From Paraburkholderia bryophila (GTDB taxonomy: Bacteria; Pseudomonadota; Gammaproteobacteria; Burkholderiales; Burkholderiaceae): a DNA stretch of 64,000 nucleotides. The position numbers and the translations under genes were made by a program. The DNA is taken from contig NZ_JACCAS010000002.1 in the NCBI RefSeq assembly GCF_013409255.1, forward strand, positions 372,001-436,000, given 5' to 3'. The notes beneath the pieces are model-generated. The model was not told the DNA's origin, made no database searches, and worked only from the letters and a program-made list of their open reading frames with translations. How positions within the stretch are numbered: the stretch's first letter is position 1; every line of letters starts with the position of its first letter. Shown one piece after another: positions 55,251 through 63,974 of this stretch.

Positions 55251-55331
55251 TCATTTTTCAATTGCCTTCACATAATCGTCATACGTAAAATCCCCGTTAT
55301 TCTCGAAGATATTAATAGGGATTTCATGGAT
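55251..55331 (-). pseudogene. Possible 3' remnant of a lost gene
   Basis: Leftward reading gives a coherent AT-rich tail ending ENNGDFTYDDYVKAIEK and a stop, unlike the GC-rich antisense of vgrG that it joins on the other side at about 55330. It looks like the last 25-27 codons of a protein whose 5' part was replaced when the vgrG module entered. No family recognised; chance cannot be excluded. Confidence 0.4.
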
Positions 55332-58184
55332 GCGCGGGGAATGAGCGGAATGATAACGGGCGGACTGTCCCAGCAGGACCGGCTTCTCAAACTGGACACG
55401 CCTGCCGGCGCTAACGCCCTGCTGCCGCATCGGGTCGCCGCGCGCTCGCGCATAGGCCGCGATTACCTTTTCATGGTCGACTGCGTGTCCACGTCGGGCG
55501 ACGTCGAACTCAAAACGCTGATCGCCCAAGCCGTTACACTCTGGATACAGCAGACCGACGGGTCTTATCTGCCGCATCACGGCTACGTGCACACTGCACG
55601 CAGGCTCGGGGCCGATGGCGGCCTGACCGGTTATCAACTCGTCTTCGCTTCGTGGCTGCACTTCCTGAGATTTCGCCGCGACCAGCGGCACTGGCAGGAC
55701 AAAAGCGCCGACGAAATCATCTCGGACGTGTTTAACCAGCATCCCCAAGCGCAGGGCATGTTCCGCTTCGCGCTGTCGCAGCCACTGCCGTCGCGCTCAT
55801 ATTGCCGACAGGGCGACAGCGACTGGAACTTCGTGCACCGGTTGCTTGAGTCGGAAGGGCTATACGGCATCTGGCAGCAAGCCGCGGATGGTAAATCGCA
55901 TACGCTGGTGATTACCGATCGCCTTGAAACGCTCGAACCGCTTTCGCCGGAAGCGGTAAATTTTTACCGCGCCGGGACAGGCAGCGAGGCCAATGCGCTA
56001 ACGCAATGGTCAGGCACGCGCACGCTGCAATCCGCCTTGCTGTCGACACGCACCTTCGACTATAAGAATCCGTCGACCGTGTTTAATCCCAAAGGCACGT
56101 CGATCCCGACGATGGCCAATCAGGGCGCATTGCCCGCGCAGACAGAAGTCTACGAATACACCGGCGGCTACACATATCCGTTGCAGGAGCGCGGCGACCA
56201 TCTGTCCAAAATCCGCATGGAGGAATGGGAATCGAGGGCGAAGCGCTTTCACGGCATCGCCGGCCTGCGCCGGATCGATGCGGGACGGCGCTTCACGATA
56301 GCCGGTCATCCGTTACACGATCAGGACGCCGATAGCCAGCGCGAATTCGCGACTATCGAGGTCGAGTGGGTCATCGAGAACAATCTCCCGCTCTCCGGGC
56401 ACGAGTCGAATTATCCGCATAGCCTGCACGATGAACTCGCGCTGGCGCGCGCCGACGATCCCGCAAAGCTGTTCAACATCCCGTATGACGATGGCTCGAC
56501 CGGGTTCTATCGCGTTGTGATCGAAGCTCAACGTACGACAGTCCCCTATCGCAGCCCGTTCGAGCACCGTAAGCCCGATGCGAAACTGGAGTCGGCGATC
56601 GTCGCCGGTCCGGCAGGACAAGAGGCCTACACCGATGATCTGAACCGGGTGAAGGTGCTGTTCATCTGGGATCGGCTTAACGAGGGTGACGAACGTGCGT
56701 CGTGCTGGGTGCGTGTCACGCAGTCGGATACGGGCAGCGGCTACGGCGGCGTTCACATGCCACGCGCGGGTGAAGAATTGCTGATCGGCCACATCGGCAA
56801 CGATATCGACCGGCCGATCGCCCTTCATCGCGTCTATAACGGGGCGGCGAGACCGCAATGGCATTCGAACGGGTTGTTGTCGGGCTATCGGTCGAAAGAG
56901 TTTTCTGGTGCTGGCTTCAACCAGATGGTAATGGATGACTCTACGGCGCAGAACCGGGTCCAAGTCTATAGCAGCAGCACCCATGCGCAGTTGCATCTTG
57001 GCTACCTGATCAACCATACCGGTAATACGCGTGGCGCCTACCTGGGCAGCGGGTTCGACCTGAGTTCGGAGGCTTATGGTGCGCTGCGGGCGGGTCGCGG
57101 GCTTTATGTGTCGACTCATCCGGTTACCAGCCAGCCGCTGGATGTAAGCATAGCGAACAATCAGCTCACCAGTGCTCAGAGCCTGGTTGACGCAAGGTCG
57201 CAAGCGAGCGAGGCATCCACGGCCGGGAGCCTGAAAGATGGGCACGATTCCCTGAAGGCCTTCACCAACGCGACACAGCACAGCGAGTCTGGCGCCACGA
57301 GCACCGGCGGCAACACGGCCGGCGGCGGAACCGGCACCGCGAATGCATTCAGCCAACCGGTCATGCTGTTCGCCTCGCCTTCCGGTATCGCGCTATCGAC
57401 ACAGAAATCGGCTCAAGTTTCGACCAGCCGCCACATCAATCTTGTAAGTGGGCAAAGCACGCACATTGCGACCGGAAAGTCGCTGGTTGCGAGCATCACG
57501 AACACGCTCAGTCTATTTGCGCAGAACGCGGGGATGAAGCTGTTCGCAGCGAAAGGGAAAGTAGAGGTGCAGGCTCATGCGGACAACATTGAAGTGACCG
57601 CGCAGAAGTCGCTCCTACTCGTCTCAGCGACGGAGAATGTGCAGGCCGCGGCACAGCAGGAAATTCTGTTGACCGCGGTAGGCGCGTATATCCGCATGAA
57701 GGACGGCAACATCGAGATTCATGCGCCGGGGAAGATCGACATCAAGGGTGCGCAGCATGCGTTCAGTGGGCCAACGCGGATGGATGTGACTAATCCGACG
57801 TTCAAGGACATGCCGACTAGGAGGTTGATGCTGAATACCTTCGCGTCGCCGTCGGCGACCAGCGTGGTTCCTGCTGGGATGCCGTATAGGTTGTTTGCGG
57901 ACGGTGCGTTGGTGAAACAGGGAGTATTCGATAAGACCGGGCAGTTACCGATCGATCACCAGGTGACAACGCAGAAGTACACGCTGGTGATGGCAAACGG
58001 CGTGAAGCATGAGATTCCGGTTCCGGGCGAGTACCGGGACGCGGCCAATGGCGCGTTGGCGAATCAGGGATTTCAGTTTCATGAGAACAGCGCCGCAACG
58101 GACATCACACAGCCAGGAGATCGAGCCCAGCATCGCCAACGATATAACGATCTCCTTAACCCCAATTCGGGAGACGACGCTTGA
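55326..58184 (+). CDS. vgrG: T6SS spike protein VgrG with DUF2345 and C-terminal TTR-like tail
   Basis: 952 residues. gp27-like region about 1-340 (GGLSQQDRLLKLDTPAG; SYCRQGDSDWNFVHRLLESE), gp5 OB-fold about 430-500 (DDLNRVKVLFIWDRLNEGDE; GYGGVHMPRAGEELLIG), then DUF2345 beta-helix about 650-810 (VEVQAHADNIEVTAQKSLLL). After DVTNPTFKDMP the tail about 835-900 (MPYRLFADGALVKQGVFDKT; TQKYTLVMANGVKHEIPVPG) is transthyretin-like, a fold used by VgrGs to carry phospholipase effectors. Start has AGGGA upstream. Its stop overlaps the effector's TTG start. No tss core genes are nearby. Confidence 0.93.
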   Translation: MDARGMSGMITGGLSQQDRLLKLDTPAGANALLPHRVAARSRIGRDYLFMVDCVSTSGDVELKTLIAQAVTLWIQQTDGSYLPHHGYVHTARRLGADGGLTGYQLVFASWLHFLRFRRDQRHWQDKSADEIISDVFNQHPQAQGMFRFALSQPLPSRSYCRQGDSDWNFVHRLLESEGLYGIWQQAADGKSHTLVITDRLETLEPLSPEAVNFYRAGTGSEANALTQWSGTRTLQSALLSTRTFDYKNPSTVFNPKGTSIPTMANQGALPAQTEVYEYTGGYTYPLQERGDHLSKIRMEEWESRAKRFHGIAGLRRIDAGRRFTIAGHPLHDQDADSQREFATIEVEWVIENNLPLSGHESNYPHSLHDELALARADDPAKLFNIPYDDGSTGFYRVVIEAQRTTVPYRSPFEHRKPDAKLESAIVAGPAGQEAYTDDLNRVKVLFIWDRLNEGDERASCWVRVTQSDTGSGYGGVHMPRAGEELLIGHIGNDIDRPIALHRVYNGAARPQWHSNGLLSGYRSKEFSGAGFNQMVMDDSTAQNRVQVYSSSTHAQLHLGYLINHTGNTRGAYLGSGFDLSSEAYGALRAGRGLYVSTHPVTSQPLDVSIANNQLTSAQSLVDARSQASEASTAGSLKDGHDSLKAFTNATQHSESGATSTGGNTAGGGTGTANAFSQPVMLFASPSGIALSTQKSAQVSTSRHINLVSGQSTHIATGKSLVASITNTLSLFAQNAGMKLFAAKGKVEVQAHADNIEVTAQKSLLLVSATENVQAAAQQEILLTAVGAYIRMKDGNIEIHAPGKIDIKGAQHAFSGPTRMDVTNPTFKDMPTRRLMLNTFASPSATSVVPAGMPYRLFADGALVKQGVFDKTGQLPIDHQVTTQKYTLVMANGVKHEIPVPGEYRDAANGALANQGFQFHENSAATDITQPGDRAQHRQRYNDLLNPNSGDDA

Positions 58185-60205
58185 CTGCGCCCTCGTCCAT
58201 TACCACTCCGCTTGCACTCAATCAGACATCGAACGCATCGACATGCATGCCGTGGTTCGTCGATATGACGGATGAAGGTCCCGCTGAGTTTCATCCGGTA
58301 CCTTGCTCCTACAAGCCGTTGGTGAACGGAGAGGAAGCATTTGGTGCAGTGTACGACGCCATTATGGCTGCAAGGTATAGCGTCGATATTATCTGTTGGG
58401 GCTTCCAACCGTCGATGTATTTTAAGCGCAACGATGGTGGCGCTTCACTCAACATCGGTGATCTGTTGATCAAGAAGGGGCTGGAAGGCGTCAGGGTGAG
58501 AATCCTGTGCTGGGCCGACTTCTGGGCAGTGGCGCAAACCACCGAAAACTCGACACCGGGTCTAAGCTGGATAAGGAGCCGAGTGTTCCAGAACGAAAAC
58601 AACACAGAGGAAGAATATGACCGCGCGTGGTACAGCCGGGCGCGCGGAACGATATACGGCCCAACGCTCGAAAATGAGCGGAACCGCGCCGCCGCAGAAC
58701 GGCGCGCGCAGTTCAAGGCCGGCGTGACACCCACTATGCCAAAACCGGCAGGCGCGGCGCTGCAGACGCTACCGGGAATCGAGATGGCCACACGTGATTT
58801 TTCGTTCACGGATCGCCTGAAGATCGCCTATCGTGAACTCACGTCCCGGTCCGACAAAGCCCTAAACGAAGAGGCAATCATCCTGAGCTTCAGTCAGGAA
58901 CCTTCACATCACCAAAAAATGGTATTGGTGGACTACGAGGCACCGGAACACTCGGTGGGTTTCGTGATGGGCCACAACACGCTCGATGCCTATTGGGACA
59001 ACGATGCTCATTCTTTTGCTCGCATGCACCCACGCTTCGGCCGCAACGGTGCGACGCCGCGTCAGGACATGTCCGCTCTTGTCACGGGACCTATCCTTGA
59101 GCATCTGAACCGGAATTTCTGTACCGCCTGGAAACGCAGTACGGATGTTGACTTGCTTACTCCGCGCAAGGCGCTCGCTTCCAGACTGACATCGCGCCCG
59201 GACAAAGGCACGCTGGTGATGGCGCAGATCAATCGCACTCAATCACAGGAACATCGTCGGGATATTAAGGCGATGTACCAGCAAACCACGAATAATGCGA
59301 GTAGCTTTATCTACATCGAGAACCAGTACTTCCGCTGGCCGCCCTTGGTCGACAACATCAAGGCCGCGGTAAACAGACAGCTTCAGTGGGGACGGAATAC
59401 CGGCAAAGATGGGTCACTTTACCTGTTCGTGGTGACCAATTCCAGCGAGGATGGCCTAGACAAGGGGCAGGTATCCACTTATCGCATGATGGAGTCGCTT
59501 GGGCGTGCCGACACCATGCCGAATGTGACGAAGTTACAACGGGGCGATGCGCTTTCGGTGCAGCAGGGGCAACTGGAGACACAACTGTACGCCCTGAAAC
59601 AAGACGACAGTAACATGTATATGTCTGGGGCATTGACGCCGGAAGATCGCGCAAAACTGCAGGCCCACAACGTGGCACAGGAAAAGATCGCTCAGCAGAA
59701 GCTCAATGATGTAAACCAGCGAATCAAAGAAAATGAAGAAAACGCACTCATCCCATCGGCCATAGCTGGCCTGAAAGTGCTTATCTGTACACTGGTTGCA
59801 CCGGACTCCACCGCAGCGGCCTGGATGGACACATACGTTCACAGCAAGATCATGATAATTGACGACGCGTTCCTTACCCATGGCTCGGCAAATATCAACA
59901 CGCGCAGCATGGAGGTTGACAGCGAACTGAATATTTGCCACGAGCACGGTGATGTGACAAAGGCGCTTCGCAAGCGGCTCTGGAGCCTTCATACAAAGCC
60001 GGGCCCGTCAGAGCATCAGGCTACAAGAGGCAATGCCGGCGCAACATACGCACGAGCCGTTGGGGACGACATCACAGAGGCATTTAAGGCGTGGACGTCT
60101 TTGATCGACACAAACAGGAAACTTCGCAACTTGAAAAATGAACCTCCAGTAGCGTCGCTTGTTGGATTTCTCACCAATACAACAAAGCGAAGCACGCTTG
60201 ACTGA
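58181..60205 (+). CDS. tle5: T6SS phospholipase D effector (Tle5-type)
   Basis: 674 residues from TTG with GGGAG upstream, coupled to vgrG. Two complete HKD motifs: H244-x-K246...D251 (SHHQKMVLVD) and H554-x-K556...D561 (VHSKIMIIDD), giving a pseudo-dimeric PLD active site. A 100-residue Lys/Glu/Gln-rich helical insert lies between the halves. No signal peptide, as expected for a VgrG-carried toxin. It should attack phospholipids of target membranes, with the following lipoprotein as protection. The symbol is used by family analogy. Confidence 0.9.
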   Translation: MTAPSSITTPLALNQTSNASTCMPWFVDMTDEGPAEFHPVPCSYKPLVNGEEAFGAVYDAIMAARYSVDIICWGFQPSMYFKRNDGGASLNIGDLLIKKGLEGVRVRILCWADFWAVAQTTENSTPGLSWIRSRVFQNENNTEEEYDRAWYSRARGTIYGPTLENERNRAAAERRAQFKAGVTPTMPKPAGAALQTLPGIEMATRDFSFTDRLKIAYRELTSRSDKALNEEAIILSFSQEPSHHQKMVLVDYEAPEHSVGFVMGHNTLDAYWDNDAHSFARMHPRFGRNGATPRQDMSALVTGPILEHLNRNFCTAWKRSTDVDLLTPRKALASRLTSRPDKGTLVMAQINRTQSQEHRRDIKAMYQQTTNNASSFIYIENQYFRWPPLVDNIKAAVNRQLQWGRNTGKDGSLYLFVVTNSSEDGLDKGQVSTYRMMESLGRADTMPNVTKLQRGDALSVQQGQLETQLYALKQDDSNMYMSGALTPEDRAKLQAHNVAQEKIAQQKLNDVNQRIKENEENALIPSAIAGLKVLICTLVAPDSTAAAWMDTYVHSKIMIIDDAFLTHGSANINTRSMEVDSELNICHEHGDVTKALRKRLWSLHTKPGPSEHQATRGNAGATYARAVGDDITEAFKAWTSLIDTNRKLRNLKNEPPVASLVGFLTNTTKRSTLD

Positions 60206-60207
60206 CC

Positions 60208-61515
60208 ATGCGCAGAACTCTCGTTGTTTTGTCCTTTGTGTGCGTCCTGTCCGCCTGTTCGAAGAATGAAAATGCTATGAACCCGTTGCCCGACGTCAGC
60301 GCTGTGCGCTTAAATCTTGCTTTCACATGCACCCACGAAGCGGATCATTTGCCGCCCCTTGATCTCGAGGCAGACAAGCTATTTGAGTACGGCCGATATC
60401 TTGAAAAGAAAGATGGGTCGAAGGACTTCAATGATGTCGCCCGCTACTACCGTATCGCGGCCGCGTACGGTCACTACAAGGCGAACCACAATCTGCAGAT
60501 CCTGATCTCGTCAGGATTAGCTTCGTCGCCCGATCCCGAAGCAGAAAGCATCGACCTCGCCGAGCAACTAATCAAGGCTCGCGTGCCGAGCGGCTATTAC
60601 GATATCGGTCACTACCTGCTAACTGGCTATGGGCTTCAGCGCGATGAGGAGGCCGCTCGACGCTATATTCGTAAGGCGGCAGACTTAGGAAACGCCGACG
60701 CACAGTACTTCGTCGGGAATTTGCTCGATCCAGCTGACATGGCACCGGATATTGCGCTTCAAATGTTCCAGTGCGCCGCGGACCAGGGACATGGCGAAGC
60801 AGCGAACTATCTGGGCATCGGTTTGCGAATCGCTCAAAAGTATAACGAAGCATTGACTGCCTTTCAGAAAGCCGCGTCGGCAGGGAACACTCAAGGAGCA
60901 TTTTCGCTCGAAATGGGCTTTCTCGCGACGTCAAAGGGTGACCGGTCAAGCTATCTCGGAATGACGCCCGACCCCGAACGGGCACGACGGTACAACCTCA
61001 TCGGCAAGCTCATAGACAGCAATGACGGACGCAACCCCAAGGTCCCCGACATCGACAAGATCGTACCGCTTCCGCCTGCGAAATTGCCTTCGTGGGACGG
61101 CACCTTCCAGTGGCAAAAAGAACAGGACGCAGCTGTGCCACCGCAGAAGCCCTCCGACGACCTCATCGATGAGCTTGCTAAAGCAAAGCACCTCGACCCG
61201 GCGACTGGCCTTCCACTGACTGGCGCGTCCACCAAGACTTCCGCAGAGGATCAACCCGCGACAATTGCTGCTCGCCTACCGATCGGAATAGTTGCCGCCA
61301 CTGGTGAATCGTGCCCTGAAGACGGCGTCTGGTGCGCAAAGCTCGGCAAAGGCCAGACAGGCGATGCGCAGCGACGCTTCCTTAAGGGCGATGTGCTGCC
61401 CTCCCTGGTCGTGTATGAGTCGCGCAAGCTCGCGTTACTGGATCAGATATTGGAACCGCGCCAGCAGATGACAAAAGTCCAGTGGCAACTTGTCGGATAC
61501 CTCGACCAAACCTGA
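60208..61515 (+). CDS. Sel1-repeat lipoprotein, probable Tle5 immunity protein
   Basis: 435 residues, 2 bp after the effector. Lipoprotein signal MRRTLVVLSFVCVLSACSKN with lipobox LSAC. Sel1-like TPR repeats span about residues 60-240 (ARYYRIAAAYGHYKAN; ARRYIRKAADLGNADAQYF; ALTAFQKAASAGNTQGAF), and a conserved tail follows (NPKVPDIDKIVPLPPAKLP). Periplasmic Sel1-repeat proteins are the known immunity type for Tle5 phospholipases. A near-identical copy of its tail region lies 1 kb downstream. Confidence 0.85.
   Translation: MRRTLVVLSFVCVLSACSKNENAMNPLPDVSAVRLNLAFTCTHEADHLPPLDLEADKLFEYGRYLEKKDGSKDFNDVARYYRIAAAYGHYKANHNLQILISSGLASSPDPEAESIDLAEQLIKARVPSGYYDIGHYLLTGYGLQRDEEAARRYIRKAADLGNADAQYFVGNLLDPADMAPDIALQMFQCAADQGHGEAANYLGIGLRIAQKYNEALTAFQKAASAGNTQGAFSLEMGFLATSKGDRSSYLGMTPDPERARRYNLIGKLIDSNDGRNPKVPDIDKIVPLPPAKLPSWDGTFQWQKEQDAAVPPQKPSDDLIDELAKAKHLDPATGLPLTGASTKTSAEDQPATIAARLPIGIVAATGESCPEDGVWCAKLGKGQTGDAQRRFLKGDVLPSLVVYESRKLALLDQILEPRQQMTKVQWQLVGYLDQT
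61017..61197 (+). repeat. Direct repeat, copy A (inside the intact immunity gene)
   Basis: 181 bp matching 62099-62279 with 13 differences by my count. It encodes SNDGRNPKVPDIDKIVPLPP onward in the tail of the Sel1 lipoprotein. Confidence 0.9.
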
Positions 61516-61547
61516 GCCATCGTACGGGAGCGGAACCATTAGCTGCC

Positions 61548-61790
61548 ATGGAATGCCACATGATCCGGATCGGCGACAAGACAACAAACGGTACGATGCT
61601 TGCCCCGTCAACCACGCTTGGGCCTGACGACCGGCAGATTGCGTATGAAGGCAACGATGCGATGTGTCCTGCATATCACTCGGCCGGCATGATCCAGTGC
61701 GACGGCCCGCGGGTAATGGCCGCCGGTCTCGACAGCCGACGTGTTGCATTGAGCAATGATCTGTGTATCTGCTGCCAGACGCGAGCATAG
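61548..61790 (+). CDS. PAAR-motif spike-tip protein
   Basis: 80 residues: MECHMIRIGDKTTNGTMLAP, then DAMCPAYHSAGMIQCDGPRV and a C-terminal LCICCQTRA. The spacing of Gly-Asp-Lys, Pro and Cys/His segments fits PAAR proteins that cap VgrG and hold Zn with His/Cys. The ATG at 61548 has GGGAG only 17-21 bases upstream, so initiation may be weak. It lies between the intact and decayed immunity genes. Confidence 0.78.
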   Translation: MECHMIRIGDKTTNGTMLAPSTTLGPDDRQIAYEGNDAMCPAYHSAGMIQCDGPRVMAAGLDSRRVALSNDLCICCQTRA

Positions 61791-61818
61791 CAACGCACGT
61801 CCAATCAAAGACAGTTCG

Positions 61819-62321
61819 ATGAACAAACACTTCCTGATCGTTTCGCTCGTGGTTCTCGCATGCGCCTGTGCGAAAAGGGAAACTCCGGTGGCCCGGCTAC
61901 CTGACATGAGCGAAGTACGGGCCAATCTCGTGTTCACGTGCGCGCATGAGTCCGATCATCTTCCGCCGCTCGACCCAAAGGCCGATGTTCTCTTCCAGTA
62001 CGCGAGGTTTCTGCAGAACCGGACCAGTTGGATTACATCTCTCTACCCAACGACCCCGAGCGGTCGCAGCGGTACGAGTTGACCTGGAAGTTTTTAACCA
62101 GCAATGACGAACGCAACCCCAAGGTCCCCGACATCGACAAGATCGTACCGCTTCCGCCTGCGAAATTGCCTTCGTGGGACGGCACGTTCCAGTGGCAAAA
62201 AGAACAAGACGCGGCAGTACCACCACAAAAGCCCTCCGACGAACTCATCGACGAGCTTGCCCAAGCAAAGCACCTCGCCCCTTCAACCGGCCTGCCGCCG
62301 AATCGAAAACCATCAACATAG
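61819..62321 (+). pseudogene. Decayed second immunity lipoprotein gene
   Basis: Begins with a good lipoprotein signal (MNKHFLIVSLVVLACACAKR) and LPDMSEVRANLVFTCAHESD, parallel to the intact immunity protein, but after FQYARFLQNRTS it jumps across a deletion of roughly 185 codons and changes frame. The tail (NDPERSQRYELTWKF... KPSDELIDELAQAKH) continues in another frame to a stop at 62321. The first frame stops at 62082. Confidence 0.85.
62099..62279 (+). repeat. Direct repeat, copy B (inside the decayed immunity gene)
   Basis: Matches 61017-61197 with 13 differences over 181 bases by my count, whereas the N-terminal parts of the two genes are strongly diverged. This suggests recent recombination or gene conversion limited to the tail. 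Confidence 0.9.
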
Positions 62322-62332
62322 CGGATAAACAA

Positions 62333-63034
62333 ATGCCCAGAAACCCACGTATCCAGGCCCACTGGACCACCCGTCTGATCTGCTGTCTCGCCGCCCTACC
62401 CGTGATCGTCGCCGCACAGCATGCCCGTGCGGATAGCGACTGGCAGAAGAACCAGCATCTACGCACCGACTGGGTATTCGCAACGTTGAAAGAGAAGGAC
62501 ATTGGACCTACGCTCGACCACGCGCTCAAAGATCAGTCACGTTGGGCGAATCTGCCAGAGAATGCACCCGACACATTCCGCTGCAAGAAGCTTGAGCTTG
62601 CCCCGGCCTCACCAGCCGCAGTTGCCGCATTCAACGAAGCGCCCACAACGCGCGGCCCCGACGCGGACAAGGCCTACGCGAAAGCCGCCTCGCTCGGATA
62701 CTGGAGGGCGGCGGCACGACTCGTAGGCAGCAACCTTGACGACGAAAACTGGGAAGGCGCAGCGCCGATCGTCGCATGGCTGCTCGTACATCATGTGCCG
62801 GCCGGATACAACAAACTCGCGGACATCCTGCAGGCGCAGTCGGGCTACGATGGCGAAACGCCGGGAGACAGCACGCTTAGCATGATCGCGTCGTTACGCT
62901 GGCGCGCCGCACGCGAAGGTGATCCGGTTGCGCAGGCGCAGATGGCCGATATCTTCGACAAGCTCAACAAGCCTGCAATCGCTGCGTCATTGCGCGCGTG
63001 CGCGACTGAGCAGAACCCAAGTCTGGCGCGCTAA
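62333..63034 (+). CDS. Exported Sel1-like protein, third immunity-family member
   Basis: 233 residues with a signal peptide (TTRLICCLAALPVIVAAQHA, cleavage near ARA). The mature part has Sel1-like repeats (DKAYAKAASLGYWRAAARLV; RWRAAREGDPVAQAQMADIF) and the segment HHVPAGYNKLADIL, which parallels ARVPSGYYDIGHYL in the intact immunity lipoprotein. It has no lipobox cysteine. ATG 62333 lies 12 bp after the pseudogene end. It is probably an extra immunity or orphan protective protein. Confidence 0.75.
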   Translation: MPRNPRIQAHWTTRLICCLAALPVIVAAQHARADSDWQKNQHLRTDWVFATLKEKDIGPTLDHALKDQSRWANLPENAPDTFRCKKLELAPASPAAVAAFNEAPTTRGPDADKAYAKAASLGYWRAAARLVGSNLDDENWEGAAPIVAWLLVHHVPAGYNKLADILQAQSGYDGETPGDSTLSMIASLRWRAAREGDPVAQAQMADIFDKLNKPAIAASLRACATEQNPSLAR

Positions 63035-63071
63035 CGCGTACCTAACGGGGAGAGGCTGGCGCATCGCGCCC

Positions 63072-63974
63072 CTACTCGCCACTCCCCAAAAACCCCACCA
63101 ACGCCGCCGCGCTCGCACTCAACTGCTCGCGCACTTTAAAAATCACAATCAACCGACGCACCGCCCACGCATCGCTCAACGACAACAGCCGCACGTCGAG
63201 CGCATTCACATAAAGCAAGCCCACCCGCTCCGGCACGATCGCTATACCGAGCCCCGCGTGCACCATCCGGCACAACGCATCCAGACTGCTCACACGGATC
63301 TTCACATCGAGTTGCCGGCCCTCCGCGGCCGCCTGCTGCGCGAGCATCTGCGTCAACGCGCTCTCGCTGCGCAGGCCGACGAAGCTATCGCCGAGCAAAC
63401 CGTTGAACGCCACGCGCGCCATGCCGGCGAGACGGTGACCGCCCGGCACCATCACTGCCAAGCGGTCCTGCCGGTACGGCACCTGCTCGAACGCTTCGCT
63501 GCCCGCCACCGGATTGCAGATACCAAAGTCCGCCGCATGCTCGGCGACCAGGCGCAGCACCTCGGCGCTGTTCTCCTCTTCGAGTTCGATCGACACTTCC
63601 GGAAACGCGCGCCCGAACGCGGCCACATCTTCCGGCAGAAACTGCACGATCGACGACAGATTCGCCACCACCCGCACCCTGCCCTTCGCGCCCGATGAAA
63701 AGCGCGACAACTCCGCGCTCATCTGTTCGATGTTGCCGATGATCGCCAGCGCATAGCGCAGCACCGTCTCGCCGACCGGCGTCACCGTAATGCCGCGCGA
63801 TTGGCGCTGGATCACCGGCAAGCCGATCACCGCCTCGATTTCCGCGATGCGCCGGCTCACTGCCGACGGCGCGATGAACTCGCGTTCGGCCGCCCGCGCG
63901 ATATTGCGCTCCTGGCAAACGGCGACGAACAATCGCAGCGAAGTGAGATCGAGTTTCTTGAGAAGATTTTCCAT
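63072..63974 (-). CDS. LysR-family regulator
   Basis: 300 residues. N-terminal winged HTH (LTSLRLFVAVCQERNIARAA; APSAVSRRIAEIEAVIG) and a substrate-binding-like effector domain (GRVRVVANLSSIVQFLPEDV; AADFGICNPVAG). GGAAG lies about 6 bases before ATG 63974. Its target is probably a divergent gene just beyond the right edge of the window. It is convergent with the Sel1-like gene and ends the lower-GC island. Confidence 0.9.
   Translation of the reverse strand: MENLLKKLDLTSLRLFVAVCQERNIARAAEREFIAPSAVSRRIAEIEAVIGLPVIQRQSRGITVTPVGETVLRYALAIIGNIEQMSAELSRFSSGAKGRVRVVANLSSIVQFLPEDVAAFGRAFPEVSIELEEENSAEVLRLVAEHAADFGICNPVAGSEAFEQVPYRQDRLAVMVPGGHRLAGMARVAFNGLLGDSFVGLRSESALTQMLAQQAAAEGRQLDVKIRVSSLDALCRMVHAGLGIAIVPERVGLLYVNALDVRLLSLSDAWAVRRLIVIFKVREQLSASAAALVGFLGSGE

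Noticed and set aside
61482..61547. Upstream extension of the PAAR gene to a GTG at 61482
   Set aside because: It overlaps the end of the immunity gene and adds residues unlike PAAR proteins; ATG 61548 begins the PAAR core.
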